The notes below the pieces were generated by a model. That model had not been told where the DNA came from. It saw only the letters and a list, made by a program, of their open reading frames with translations, and made no database searches. From DATKPC01 sp035524275 (lineage in GTDB: Bacteria > Pseudomonadota > Gammaproteobacteria > Burkholderiales > Burkholderiaceae_F), in the NCBI GenBank assembly GCA_035524275.1, contig DATKPC010000103.1, positions 1 to 55,229 of the forward strand: 55,229 bases of DNA, in the 5' to 3' direction. Shown piece after piece: positions 39,552 to 47,779 of this stretch (position 1 is the stretch's first letter; the number at the start of each line of letters is the position of its first letter). The position numbers and the translations under genes were made by a program.

Positions 39552-40934
39552 ATGGGAACCCTCCAGCTGTTGCGCTTCGCCCGCAAGACATCCCCGGCGC
39601 AAGACTCACCGGCGCCCGCGGGCGATCGCGCGGCGCAGGCGCCCAGGAGCCCGATCGCGATCGAACCGATCATGCGCGACCTCGCGTTGCAGGCGACCGG
39701 GCTTGCGCGCGAGGCCGCGGAGATTCGCGGCTCGGTCGAGGATGTGGCGGCCGTCGCGCGCGCCGAGGTCGACGCGTTCGAGCGGCTCGGCGGCGAGATC
39801 GGGGAGATGATCGATGCCAACGCGGCGATCGCCGCGTCGGTGGCCGCCAGCAAGCTGTCGGCGCAGGCCGCGCACGCGGCCGTCGAGCGCGTCGCCGCCG
39901 ACGTCACCGGGGCGCTGGACTCGCTGCGCGCGGTGGCGGAGGTCGCCGACGAGATCACCCGGATCGCGCTGCAGACGCGGCTTGTCGCGTTCAACGCGGC
40001 CGTCGAGGCCAAGCATGCGGGCGAGGCCGGGCGCGGATTTGCCGTCGTGGCCGAGGCCGTCAAGGACCTTTCGCAGAAGGTCGAGGCGTCGTCGAAGACG
40101 ATCGGGCGCACGGTGCTTCAGCTGGACCAGCGTATCGGCGAACTGGCGCGCAACATCCGCGAGAGCGGCGTGCTGGGCGACGGGCAGCCGACGTTCCACC
40201 GGGCCTTCGGTGATGTCGTCGACGCGACGGCCGCGATCGGCGCGGCGACCGAGCGCAACCAGGAAAAATGCGGAGCGACGCGGGCGTCGCTCGACGACCT
40301 GCAGCGGCAGGTCGATGGCACCCGGCGCGCGCTCGAGGATGCGCGCAACCGCACCGAGTCCTTCCTCAGCGCGAGCGAGTTCCTGATCCAGATGTCGGCC
40401 GACTGCGGTGCCAGCACGGCCGACTCGCCCTTCATCGACAAGGTCGTGGCCGCCGCGGCGGAGGTCTCGCAGCTTTTCGAGCGCGCGGTCGCGGACGGCG
40501 CGATCTCGCTCGAGGACCTTTTCGACACCGATTACCGGCCGGTTTCCGGAACGCAGCCGCAGCAGCACATGACGAAGTTCGTCGCGCTGACGGATCGCGT
40601 GCTGCCGCCGATCCAGGAAGCGATGCTGTCGTTTTCCGACAAGGTCGTGTTCTGCGCAGCGGTCGATCGGAACGGCTACCTGCCGACCCACAACCGCAAG
40701 TTTTCGAAGACCCCAGGCGCCGACCCGGTGTGGAACGCGGCGAACTGCCGCAATCGCCGGATTTTCAACGACCGAACCGGGCTCGCGGCCGGGCAGAACC
40801 AGCACCGCTTCCTGCTGCAAACCTACCGCCGCGACATGGGCGGTGGCACCTACAAGCTGATGAAGGACATCTCGGCGCCGATCCAGGTCCAGGGTCGGCA
40901 CTGGGGTGGCCTGCGCATCGGCTACGCGTACTAG
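39552..40934 (+). CDS. Cytoplasmic methyl-accepting chemotaxis-type protein with C-terminal sensor
   Basis: A 460-residue protein with no membrane segment. A coiled-coil signalling region (about 40-330) contains the MCP hairpin tip at 139-175 (LQTRLVAFNAAVEAKHAGE, AGRGFAVVAEAV), slightly divergent from the consensus QTNLLALNAAIEAARAGE. The C-terminal 130 residues form a separate sensor-like domain (DKVVFCAAVDRNGYLPTHN, CRNRRIFNDRTG, HWGGLRIGYAY) that resembles a Cache/PAS-like module attached after the signalling domain, the reverse of the common order. No che genes are nearby. It may sense an intracellular signal. Confidence 0.85.
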   Translation: MGTLQLLRFARKTSPAQDSPAPAGDRAAQAPRSPIAIEPIMRDLALQATGLAREAAEIRGSVEDVAAVARAEVDAFERLGGEIGEMIDANAAIAASVAASKLSAQAAHAAVERVAADVTGALDSLRAVAEVADEITRIALQTRLVAFNAAVEAKHAGEAGRGFAVVAEAVKDLSQKVEASSKTIGRTVLQLDQRIGELARNIRESGVLGDGQPTFHRAFGDVVDATAAIGAATERNQEKCGATRASLDDLQRQVDGTRRALEDARNRTESFLSASEFLIQMSADCGASTADSPFIDKVVAAAAEVSQLFERAVADGAISLEDLFDTDYRPVSGTQPQQHMTKFVALTDRVLPPIQEAMLSFSDKVVFCAAVDRNGYLPTHNRKFSKTPGADPVWNAANCRNRRIFNDRTGLAAGQNQHRFLLQTYRRDMGGGTYKLMKDISAPIQVQGRHWGGLRIGYAY

Positions 40935-41299
40935 CCCGCGTTCGCACGGACCGCGCCACCCGGCGAGCGTCGCTCGCCGTGATCCGCTCGGCTTACGGCT
41001 AATCCCTCCGCCAGGGGGTAGGGTATTACCCCACTTTACGGGGTCATCCCCCAATCTTGTATATCAATAGGTGAAATTGATAGCCAAATTCATCCCAAAT
41101 CGACCGTTCATCGGCTTCGGTTGCCATCCATGTGGGATGAGATACCATATGTCTGCTAGTACTGCCGGACTAATCCAACCCATCGCGGACACGTATTTCT
41201 GGGATGAGGCGGGAATCACGGCGCTGTGACGACCTTCGGGCGCGCAGGCGAACGGGATGGGGCGACTCGCCACCTGAACGTAGATCGGAGGGAATGGCG
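40935..41299. other. AT-rich intergenic region with palindromes
   Basis: This 365-bp gap is less GC-rich than the rest of the window between about 41040 and 41210. It contains a perfect palindrome GGGTATTACCC (41021-41031), a small stem GGGGTCATCCCC just after it, and three copies of a CATCCCA/TGGGATG motif in both orientations near 41090, 41133 and 41203. A minus-strand open frame of 87 codons (41064-41327) looks non-coding. It may hold the promoter of the small gene at 41300; no clear -35/-10 pair was found. Confidence 0.5.
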
Positions 41300-41608
41300 A
41301 TGGTCCACCGGGCGTTGCTCGCCGCAATGTTGATCACGGCGTGTTCTTGGGCCACCAGTTCGGCGACTCCAAGCACGACGCCCGTCGCGGCGGCTCCCGT
41401 CCCGGCGGCCACCGGCGGCGCGGCCGACCTCGCGCTGGCCGGCGAGCGTGCCGCGACGGCACGCCCGCTGGAAGGCGGCGTCGCGTCGAAGGCCGCGATC
41501 GACCGCGAAACCCCCGCCGAGGCTCCGCGGGAATGGGTGCTGGTCGTCGCCGGCGCTTTCCTGATCATCGCGGTTTCCCGCCGCCGCCGCCGCTCGCATT
41601 CGGCGTAG
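41300..41608 (+). CDS. Small exported protein with C-terminal membrane anchor, PEP-CTERM-like tail
   Basis: A 102-residue protein. The CGGAGGGA sequence suits the ATG at 41300 better than the one at 41294. It has an N-terminal signal (VHRALLAAMLITACS; the Cys could be a lipobox cysteine), a low-complexity Ala/Thr/Pro middle, and a C-terminal EAPREWVLVVAGAFLIIA helix followed by five arginines. A hydrophobic helix with an Arg cluster at the extreme C-terminus is the shape of PEP-CTERM sorting tails, but the Pro-Glu-Pro box itself is missing. Function unknown. Confidence 0.6.
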   Translation: MVHRALLAAMLITACSWATSSATPSTTPVAAAPVPAATGGAADLALAGERAATARPLEGGVASKAAIDRETPAEAPREWVLVVAGAFLIIAVSRRRRRSHSA

Positions 41609-41622
41609 GCGAGTCGGCGCGA

Positions 41623-41753
41623 CCCTCTCCCCCGGCCCCTCTCCCGCTTCGCGGGCGAGGGGAGTTTCGTCGTCGCAATGGCCCACACGGCCTCAACGGC
41701 TGACGCCGTGGCTCCCCTCGCCCGCGAAGCGGGAGAGGGGCCGGGGGAGAGGG
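41623..41753. repeat. REPIN-like inverted-repeat element, copy 2
   Basis: Two perfect 42-base inverted arms (41623-41664 and 41712-41753) flank a 47-base spacer. The arms match copy 1 at 36736-36868 except for a CCCCGGCCCC versus CCCCCACCCC segment. The spacers share CGTCGT and CAATGGC. Like copy 1 it sits between convergent genes (the small anchored protein and the SPFH protein). Confidence 0.87.
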
Positions 41754-41795
41754 CGCCCGCCCCGCCCGGCCTTCTCCCTGCCTCACCAACGCAAG

Positions 41796-43769
41796 CTACG
41801 ACGCGTCGCGCGCTTTCGCGGCCGCCGGCGGCTCGCGCCGCACCTGCGCCAGCAGCGCGCCGAGGAACGCATTGACGATGCCGCTTGAGGCGCCGGCTCC
41901 CTGCGGATCGCCGGCCGCGCCGCCGCCGACCTGGACCTGCGGCACGACGGCGATATGGCCCTTCTCGATCGCCTCCGCGAATCGCAGCGCGACTTCCTTC
42001 GACAACTGGTATTGCGGCCCGCCGAAGGCGTCGACCTTGGCCTTCGTCGCCTGCGCCTCGGCCAGGCCGATCGATGCGACCCGCGCCGCCTCGCCCTCGC
42101 CTTCCAGCCGCGTCTTCGCGGCGATGGCGCGCGCGGTGATCTCGACCGATTCCGCGTCCTTGCGCGTCTTCGCGAGCGAGGCCGACCCCTCGTTCTCGCG
42201 GATCATGATCGCCAGCGTCGACTCGGTGATCGCCGTCTGCTGCTTCGCCTCCGCCTCGCGCTCGCGGAACGAGCGCTCCTGCAGCGCGGCCTGCTCCAGC
42301 AGCTTGAACGTCTCGACCTTCTCCCGCGCGACCTGGCGGCTCCTCAACTGGTCGAGGATCTGCTCGATCCCGGCGCCCCCCGCAGGGTTCGGCGTTCCGA
42401 TCAGGACCTCCTGCAGTTCCAGGTTGTAGTTGAGGAACTTCTCGCGCATCTCGCGGCTCGCGCGGTCCTGGATGTCGGAGCGTTCCTGCAGCAGCTCGAT
42501 CAGCGTCTTCGTCTGCCCGATGTTCTTGAAATAGGCCGACACCATCGGGTCGAGCGTCTGCTCGACGAGCTTCTTGATGTCGCCGAAGCGCTGCACGACG
42601 AGCGGCGCCTTCCGGTAGTCGATGTGGACGACGACCGACAGCGGCAGCGTCGGCTCGAACGCGTCCTTCGTGATCAGGCTGACCTCCATCAGGTTCTCGT
42701 CGAACTTGTGCTCGCCGGTCTGGCCCTTCGCCCATTTCAGGATGAAGTTCGTCGTCGGCACCAGGGTGATCACGCCGGCATACGTGTTGAACGCGTACTT
42801 GCCGGGCAGCAGCGGCTCCTGCCAGACCCCGCGGCAGCCCTTGGCGACGAGCTCGCCATGGCGATAGTCCGCGCCGCTGGTGTCCTCGCCCGGGCGCCCG
42901 GTGAAGGACACCACGACGCCGACGAAGCCGATCGGGATCACGGTCTTTTGGATGAACTCGACCGTCGCGAAGAGCCGGTTGACGTAGTACGTGCCTTCGA
43001 CGAGCACCTGGTACTGCCGGCCGCGTCGCCCGGCGCCGGCGAGGAAGGCCTCCGGATTCTGGAAGCTGTTGTGGAACGTCGCCGCGTTGGTCGGATCGTC
43101 GCCGACGGTCGGCGCAATGATCTCGCCCGGGCTCAGCGCCGGCCCGTCGTGAACCGTGACGACGCCGATCTTGTCGTCGCTGTCGCGGATGATGACCCCT
43201 TCGAAGCCGTCGCGGTCCGCGATCAGCGCCTGCATCTGTCGCAGGATCGCGGCTTCGTTGTCGGCGATCCGCAGCGAATAGATCGAGGCGTCGGTGACGA
43301 TGACGAACTGCGCAAGGTTGATCGCATAGGTCCCTTCGCGCAGCACCTTGCGCTGCGGGCCCTTCTGGCCGCCCTTCGCGAGGAACGCGCGAACGTCCTG
43401 GAACTCGTCGGCGGCGCGGTTGGACGCGAGCGTCTGCCCCGGCGCAAGCGGCTGGCCGTCACGCGCGAAGACGTAGCCGATCTTGCCCTGCGGGATCGTG
43501 ACCAGCGACGCGACGTGCACGCGGTACTGCAGCGGCGCGAAGACGTGGAAACCGCCGCGCAGCACGTCGGGCTGGAATCCGGCTTCGCCTCGCAGCGCGA
43601 TGAAGCCGCCGCGGATCGAGCCGCCGGCGCTCCACAATTTCTCGACGATGCCGATCCGGCTGTTGCCGATGTAGCGGACCGAGCCGCTCAGGCGCAGCAA
43701 CGCGAGCAGCAGCGCCAGCGCCACGAGCGACGGCACGGCGATCGAGGCGAGCTTGAAAAGCGAGTCCAT
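41796..43769 (-). CDS. SPFH/Band 7 (flotillin-like) membrane protein
   Basis: A 657-residue protein with one N-terminal membrane helix (about 10-28) and a long SPFH region. YVFARDGQPLAPGQTLA and GVVVSFTGRPGEDTSG are typical of large flotillin-like proteins. The segment around 490-600 is an Ala/Glu-rich coiled coil (AREKVETFKLLEQAALQERS, AARVASIGLAEAQATKAKV), followed by a Gly/Ala tail. Such proteins organise membrane microdomains or act as protease scaffolds. No NfeD partner is adjacent. It begins 74 bp downstream of the terminator of the Kbp-like gene. Confidence 0.88.
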   Translation of the reverse strand: MDSLFKLASIAVPSLVALALLLALLRLSGSVRYIGNSRIGIVEKLWSAGGSIRGGFIALRGEAGFQPDVLRGGFHVFAPLQYRVHVASLVTIPQGKIGYVFARDGQPLAPGQTLASNRAADEFQDVRAFLAKGGQKGPQRKVLREGTYAINLAQFVIVTDASIYSLRIADNEAAILRQMQALIADRDGFEGVIIRDSDDKIGVVTVHDGPALSPGEIIAPTVGDDPTNAATFHNSFQNPEAFLAGAGRRGRQYQVLVEGTYYVNRLFATVEFIQKTVIPIGFVGVVVSFTGRPGEDTSGADYRHGELVAKGCRGVWQEPLLPGKYAFNTYAGVITLVPTTNFILKWAKGQTGEHKFDENLMEVSLITKDAFEPTLPLSVVVHIDYRKAPLVVQRFGDIKKLVEQTLDPMVSAYFKNIGQTKTLIELLQERSDIQDRASREMREKFLNYNLELQEVLIGTPNPAGGAGIEQILDQLRSRQVAREKVETFKLLEQAALQERSFREREAEAKQQTAITESTLAIMIRENEGSASLAKTRKDAESVEITARAIAAKTRLEGEGEAARVASIGLAEAQATKAKVDAFGGPQYQLSKEVALRFAEAIEKGHIAVVPQVQVGGGAAGDPQGAGASSGIVNAFLGALLAQVRREPPAAAKARDAS

Positions 43770-43842
43770 GTGAGGGGCGCTCCCGGATCGACCCCATTCT
43801 GGGGATGGACCACTCTACGCGCGGGCGCCGTCAAGATGGCGT

Positions 43843-43885
43843 AAAAAAAACTTGGCCGGCATGGGTTCCCCGACCCATGCCGGCC
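43843..43885 (-). terminator. Rho-independent terminator of the Kbp-like gene
   Basis: A perfect 13-bp stem (43854-43866 with 43873-43885) with a six-base loop is followed on the minus strand by eight U residues (A-run at 43843-43850). It lies 33 bp after the Kbp-like stop and separates it from the SPFH gene. Confidence 0.95.
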
Positions 43886-43918
43886 GCGACGCTCAGGCGG
43901 GCGCCGGGGCGCCGCGGA

Positions 43919-44407
43919 TCAGAGCGGCGGAATGCGCAGCACCTGCCCCGGATAGATGCGGTCCGGGCTGCTCAGCATCGGCCGGTTCGCCTCGAAGATC
44001 GCCGGATACTTGTTCGCGTCGCCGTATTCGCTCTTCGAGATCTTCGACAGCGTGTCGCCGCTGACGACCGTGTAGTAGCGGGCCTCGGCGGTCGCCGCCT
44101 CGACCGTCAACTGGTCGTCGACGGACGCGACGCCGGTCACGTTGCCGCAGCACAGGACGATCTTTTCCTTCGTTGCCTGGTCGGACGCGACACCGGAGAC
44201 GGTCGCCACGCCGGTCGCGCCGTCGAACCCGACCTGCAGGTCCTGCGCCGACAGGTTCTGCGTCGCGATGTAGTTCTTGATCCCGTCCGCGGCCGCCTGG
44301 TTCAGTTGCGCGAGCTTGTCCTGCGCGCCGCTGGACGCGGCCGCTTCGACATCCTTGTGCGCGAAAAGCTTCTCGCCGGCTTCCTTCACGAAACTCAAGA
44401 GTCCCAT
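43919..44407 (-). CDS. kbp: BON/LysM protein, potassium-binding protein Kbp (YgaU)
   Basis: A 162-residue protein that starts MGLLSFVKEAGEKLF and has no signal peptide, as in E. coli YgaU/Kbp (149 residues). A BON domain (about 30-100; LQVGFDGATGVATVSGVASD) is followed by a LysM domain (about 109-160; YYTVVSGDTLSKISKSEYGD, YPGQVLRIP). Kbp is a cytoplasmic K+ sensor that changes shape on binding potassium. AGGAGGGAGC precedes the ATG. It is a single gene closed by a strong terminator. Confidence 0.92.
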   Translation of the reverse strand: MGLLSFVKEAGEKLFAHKDVEAAASSGAQDKLAQLNQAAADGIKNYIATQNLSAQDLQVGFDGATGVATVSGVASDQATKEKIVLCCGNVTGVASVDDQLTVEAATAEARYYTVVSGDTLSKISKSEYGDANKYPAIFEANRPMLSSPDRIYPGQVLRIPPL

Positions 44408-44583
44408 GGCTCCCTCCTTAGGAATGATTTCCTTTGATCGAAGTCCGCGGTGTCGCCGCGGACGGCTGCGCGGACGATAACGGATCTGCTGCGCCGCGAC
44501 AGCGCGCGCTCAGGCGAGGACGACGCCAGCGCGTCGCGCAAATGCGTAGCGTGGGCGAACCCCGCCGCCGTCGAATCGCAGGT

Positions 44584-45447
44584 TCAGCGGCCGATCCGGT
44601 CCGCTGCGCCCAGCTCGATCGAACTCCATTCGACGAGGCCGACATAGCCGTCGGCTGCCGCGACGACGAGCGTGCGCGGGCTGCCGACATGGACGACCGT
44701 GCCCGGGGCGGCCCGTGGCGCGTCGGTCCACCCGACAGCGCGGCGCACATGGACGACGCTGCCGTTGATCGTGGCCTGCGTCTCCAGCAGCCCGAACGCC
44801 CGGACCTGGCGCAGGATCTCCGCGACCGTGCGGCCGAAGTCGAGCGTGCGGTCGCTCTCGCTCCAGCGCTTCCAGTAGCTCGCCGCGAACGGATCCTGCG
44901 GAACCGCGTCGTTCCATGCGCGCTCGAAGTCGCGCGCCACCTCGCCGGCGAGGCGGTCGACCGCGAGCTGGATCTTCAGGTCGAGGCTCTCATGGCACTC
45001 GTCGGGCGCGAGCGGAAACCGCGACGTCGCCAGCACGGGCCCGGCGTCGAACGCGTGTTCGATGCGATGGCAACTGACGCCCCAGGTCGCATGCTGGTCC
45101 AGGATCGCGCGCACCGCGGGGTAAGGGCCACGGCCGACGGGAAGCGGCGAGGGATGGAAATTGATCGCGAATCGCAGGTGCGGGTGCCACGCGCCGATGC
45201 GCCAGTTGTACCCGGCGACAACCAGCGCATCGCAGCCGCGACGGCCGAGGTCGGCGAGATCCTCCTCGACGATCGGCGACAGCTGCACCGGCAATCCGAG
45301 CCCCATCGCCCGCGCGACGAGCGCGCGATTGAAGTCGACGCGCTCGTCGGTCGGCGTCGAGTACAGCTTGACCGGTGTCCAGCCGGCACCGACGAAGGCT
45401 TCGAAGACCCCGCGGTGCCGGTCGGCGGCCGCCAGCGCGAATCGCAT
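44584..45447 (-). CDS. Formyltransferase-family protein
   Basis: A 287-residue protein of the formyl_trans_N family. The catalytic triad is visible as Asn96 and His98 (NFHPSPLPVGRGPYP) and Asp134 (AFDAGPVL), the same as Asn/His/Asp in methionyl-tRNA formyltransferase and ArnA. An OB-like C-terminal domain follows (about 205-280; VVHVRRAVGWTDAPRAAPG). It is shorter than Fmt (315), lacks the tRNA-binding loop features, and no def or arn genes are near, so the formyl acceptor is unknown. The start MRFALAAADRHRG gives the family N-terminus. Confidence 0.82.
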   Translation of the reverse strand: MRFALAAADRHRGVFEAFVGAGWTPVKLYSTPTDERVDFNRALVARAMGLGLPVQLSPIVEEDLADLGRRGCDALVVAGYNWRIGAWHPHLRFAINFHPSPLPVGRGPYPAVRAILDQHATWGVSCHRIEHAFDAGPVLATSRFPLAPDECHESLDLKIQLAVDRLAGEVARDFERAWNDAVPQDPFAASYWKRWSESDRTLDFGRTVAEILRQVRAFGLLETQATINGSVVHVRRAVGWTDAPRAAPGTVVHVGSPRTLVVAAADGYVGLVEWSSIELGAADRIGR

Positions 45448-45482
45448 CGGGTGCCGGCGCGAAGGCCGCCTCTGCGCGCCGC

Positions 45483-46799
45483 TCAGAAGGCCCAGTAGGG
45501 GCCGTTGCCGCTCGGCGTCGCGGAATTCTCGAACGCCGTGTAGATCGTGCGTCCGTAGAAGAACGGCAGCCCGTAGTCGACGCCGCCGATCCCGGTCAGG
45601 CCGGCGCCCGCGTCGGAGGCGCCGAGGTCGGCGAACGCGGTGCTGGTGCCATTGCTCGCAAACTCGGCGTGCGCATTGGCGATCGTGATCGTCACGGTGC
45701 CGGAATTGCCCGGATAGGTTCCGGTCGACGGGTTGTAGCCTTCGTTCGTGACGCCGCTGATCGTCGTGGTCGCGGTCGGGCAATAGAAGCCCGGTGTCAG
45801 CGTATCGCTGCTCGAGCAGCTGGCGATCGTCGAATCCGGCAGGAAATAGAGGTTCGAGCCGCTGTCGACGAAGCTTGCATCGGTATATGACGTGCCCTTG
45901 TAGATCGTCGTGAAGTTGCCGGAGTTCGGATTCACGTCGTAGACCGTCGTGCCGGACGTCACGGCATTGTTGGTTTGCGTCCCGATCCCGAAGGTCATCG
46001 TTCCGCTGATGCCGCTGCCGACGCCGCCGGTGCCGAGCGACGGCAGCGCCAGGATGACGCCGTTGTTGTCGGTCGCGAACGACGCGACGGGATTCGAAAC
46101 CTGCTGTGCCGGCGGCACGGTCGACGGCGTGCAGGTCGTCGACGTGCAGCCGTAGTAGGTGCCGGCGACCGCGACCGCCTGGTTGCAGGCCGCGCCGCAA
46201 TCCTGCAGGAAGATGCCGACGCCGAGCAGGCCGTTGGACTGCAGGTCGCCTGTCGTCTTGGCTTCGCTGCCGCTGGTGGAGCAACCGCTGGGCACCGCGA
46301 GGGTCGGGTCGCCGATGACCTGCATCGGCAGCGACTTGGCGGTTTCATTGCCGACCTTCAGGTCGATCGTGCGCACCGAACCCCAGGTGTAGAAGCTGCC
46401 GAACTGGACGCACTCGTAGAGGTTGCCGCCGACGGGCGCGCTGGCGGCCGGCAGGCCGAGGCTCGTGTTGAGCACCGACGAGAGGATCCGCAGCCCGTAG
46501 CTGCCGGTGTCGACCGTGACGTGGTCGATCGTCTGGCAGGTCGTCGTGCCCGGCACGCAGATCGTGACCGAGACGTAGGGAATGTTGAACGCGCCGTTGG
46601 TCGGCCCGCCGTCGATCGTGATGGCGACCTGGTTGCTCGCGAGCGTGCCGCCGGAACTGCTCCCACCGGAGCTGCTGCTGGAACTGCCGCCGCTGGAGGA
46701 GCCGCCCGTCGTCGTCGACGAGCCGCCGCTGCCGCCGCAACCGGCGACGGCGAGCAGCGCCGCCATCGCGCCGGTGAAGAAGAGTCGCTTCAACATCAT
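45483..46799 (-). CDS. DUF3443 lipoprotein
   Basis: A 438-residue protein. The signal LFFTGAMAALLAVAGC ends in a lipobox Cys, followed by a Gly/Ser-rich linker of about 30 residues; the body is the DUF3443 domain with HVTVDTGSYGLRILSSV (a pepsin-like DTGS motif), VGDPTLAVPSGCSTS-type Cys-rich loops and FVDSGSNLYFLPD, the second D(S/T)G. The paired motifs suggest a retropepsin or pepsin-like fold, but activity is not known. It follows the DUF2844 gene by 37 bp on the same strand; the pairing is conserved in Burkholderiales. Two adjacent ATGs are possible. Confidence 0.87.
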   Translation of the reverse strand: MMLKRLFFTGAMAALLAVAGCGGSGGSSTTTGGSSSGGSSSSSSGGSSSGGTLASNQVAITIDGGPTNGAFNIPYVSVTICVPGTTTCQTIDHVTVDTGSYGLRILSSVLNTSLGLPAASAPVGGNLYECVQFGSFYTWGSVRTIDLKVGNETAKSLPMQVIGDPTLAVPSGCSTSGSEAKTTGDLQSNGLLGVGIFLQDCGAACNQAVAVAGTYYGCTSTTCTPSTVPPAQQVSNPVASFATDNNGVILALPSLGTGGVGSGISGTMTFGIGTQTNNAVTSGTTVYDVNPNSGNFTTIYKGTSYTDASFVDSGSNLYFLPDSTIASCSSSDTLTPGFYCPTATTTISGVTNEGYNPSTGTYPGNSGTVTITIANAHAEFASNGTSTAFADLGASDAGAGLTGIGGVDYGLPFFYGRTIYTAFENSATPSGNGPYWAF

Positions 46800-46836
46800 G
46801 GATGGGGCCTTTCGCGTTGCGGTCCGGAGCCGCGCA

Positions 46837-47340
46837 TCAGCGGATCGTGTCGATGGAGACGCCCGCGGGGACGGCGTCCGGCAGGTAGGCGCGGCCGCGG
46901 AAGGCTCGCAGGTGTCCGGTCGACTCGACGACGAGTCCCGGCTCGGTCACCGTCAGGTGCGCGTGGCCCGCCTGCAACCGATGCGTCGAGCCGGTGAAGG
47001 TCGCGAAGTGCGCGCCGAGCAGCCGGCGCAGATCGGGCATGAATGGACCCTGCCACGCGACACCATAGACGACGCCGGCGGGCGAGACGAATTCGCGCAC
47101 GGTCGTCCCGCGGTCCGACGTCATCTCGTGGACCGCGAAGCCTTCGCGCGGCGTGACCTGGACGGCCGCCGCCGCCCGCATCGCGGTGCCGTCGGCCTGC
47201 ACGCTGGCCGCGTCGCCACCGAGCGTCGCGCGCGACGGCGTCGGCAGCAGCACCGCGAGGCCAAGCGCCGGCAACAGCGCCCGGAGGCCGGCCGCGCGAC
47301 GCGCGGTACGTGGGGTGGCTCGCTTCGATCTCAATGTCAT
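46837..47340 (-). CDS. DUF2844 protein, exported
   Basis: A 167-residue protein with a twin-arginine-free signal peptide (residues 1-38, ATPRTARRAAGLRALLPALG and a SRA end). The mature part is a DUF2844 domain (TLGGDAASVQADGTAMRAA, REFVSPAGVVYGVAWQGPF, PDLRRLLGAHFATF). It is probably periplasmic or surface-exposed and works with the DUF3443 lipoprotein encoded directly downstream; nothing is known of the reaction. An inverted repeat at 47623-47663 lies in its upstream region. Confidence 0.85.
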   Translation of the reverse strand: MTLRSKRATPRTARRAAGLRALLPALGLAVLLPTPSRATLGGDAASVQADGTAMRAAAAVQVTPREGFAVHEMTSDRGTTVREFVSPAGVVYGVAWQGPFMPDLRRLLGAHFATFTGSTHRLQAGHAHLTVTEPGLVVESTGHLRAFRGRAYLPDAVPAGVSIDTIR

Positions 47341-47779
47341 CGCGGGTTCTCGATGGATGTTCGTGGCCCGGCAACCGGCAGGGCCGTCATCGTGGTCGCC
47401 GGCGCCAGCGGGCTGGAGTCAAGACACCGGACTCCAGCCCGCCGGACCGCCGACGTCGGTTGCGCAGGTTGCACGCGGAATTCGAAAGAAAGTTTGGACG
47501 ATGCAGGAACTGCGAAACGCGGTCGGCGCGGCGTCGATTCGGCCCCACCGCGCCGGCCGCTTCGGTCGATGCGCCGCGCCCACATGGCTTGACCCCGATG
47601 CTATGTCAGCGCCGACGACGCTACGTTACACGGCGACGCGAAAAGTGCAACGTCGTGTAACGTCGACCGCATGGGCGCGCCGCGTCGATGCGTTCATGCG
47701 CAAGGATGACGGCATCGACGCCGCGCGCTCGACGTGGGCGATCCCCCTGGGCATTCGCCCGCCGGCCTTGTCGCCGAAT
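47341..47779. other. Intergenic region with an inverted repeat, no gene seen
   Basis: This 439-bp gap separates the DUF2844 start from the dppF stop. Its only notable structure is the inverted repeat at 47623-47663. Plus-strand open frames here are Arg-rich and have no ribosome binding site. Confidence 0.5.
47623..47663. promoter_or_regulatory. Inverted repeat, possible operator upstream of DUF2844/DUF3443
   Basis: ACGTTACACG (47623-47632) is repeated in reverse as CGTGTAACGT (47654-47663) with a 21-base spacer. On the minus strand a TTGCAC box lies inside the spacer and a TAACGT box 16 bases further, which is a weak promoter match about 280 bp before DUF2844. Confidence 0.45.

Noticed and set aside
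41064..41327. Minus-strand open frame of 87 codons in the AT-rich gap
   Set aside because: No ribosome binding site, no family and atypical composition; it overlaps the start of the better supported gene at 41300.
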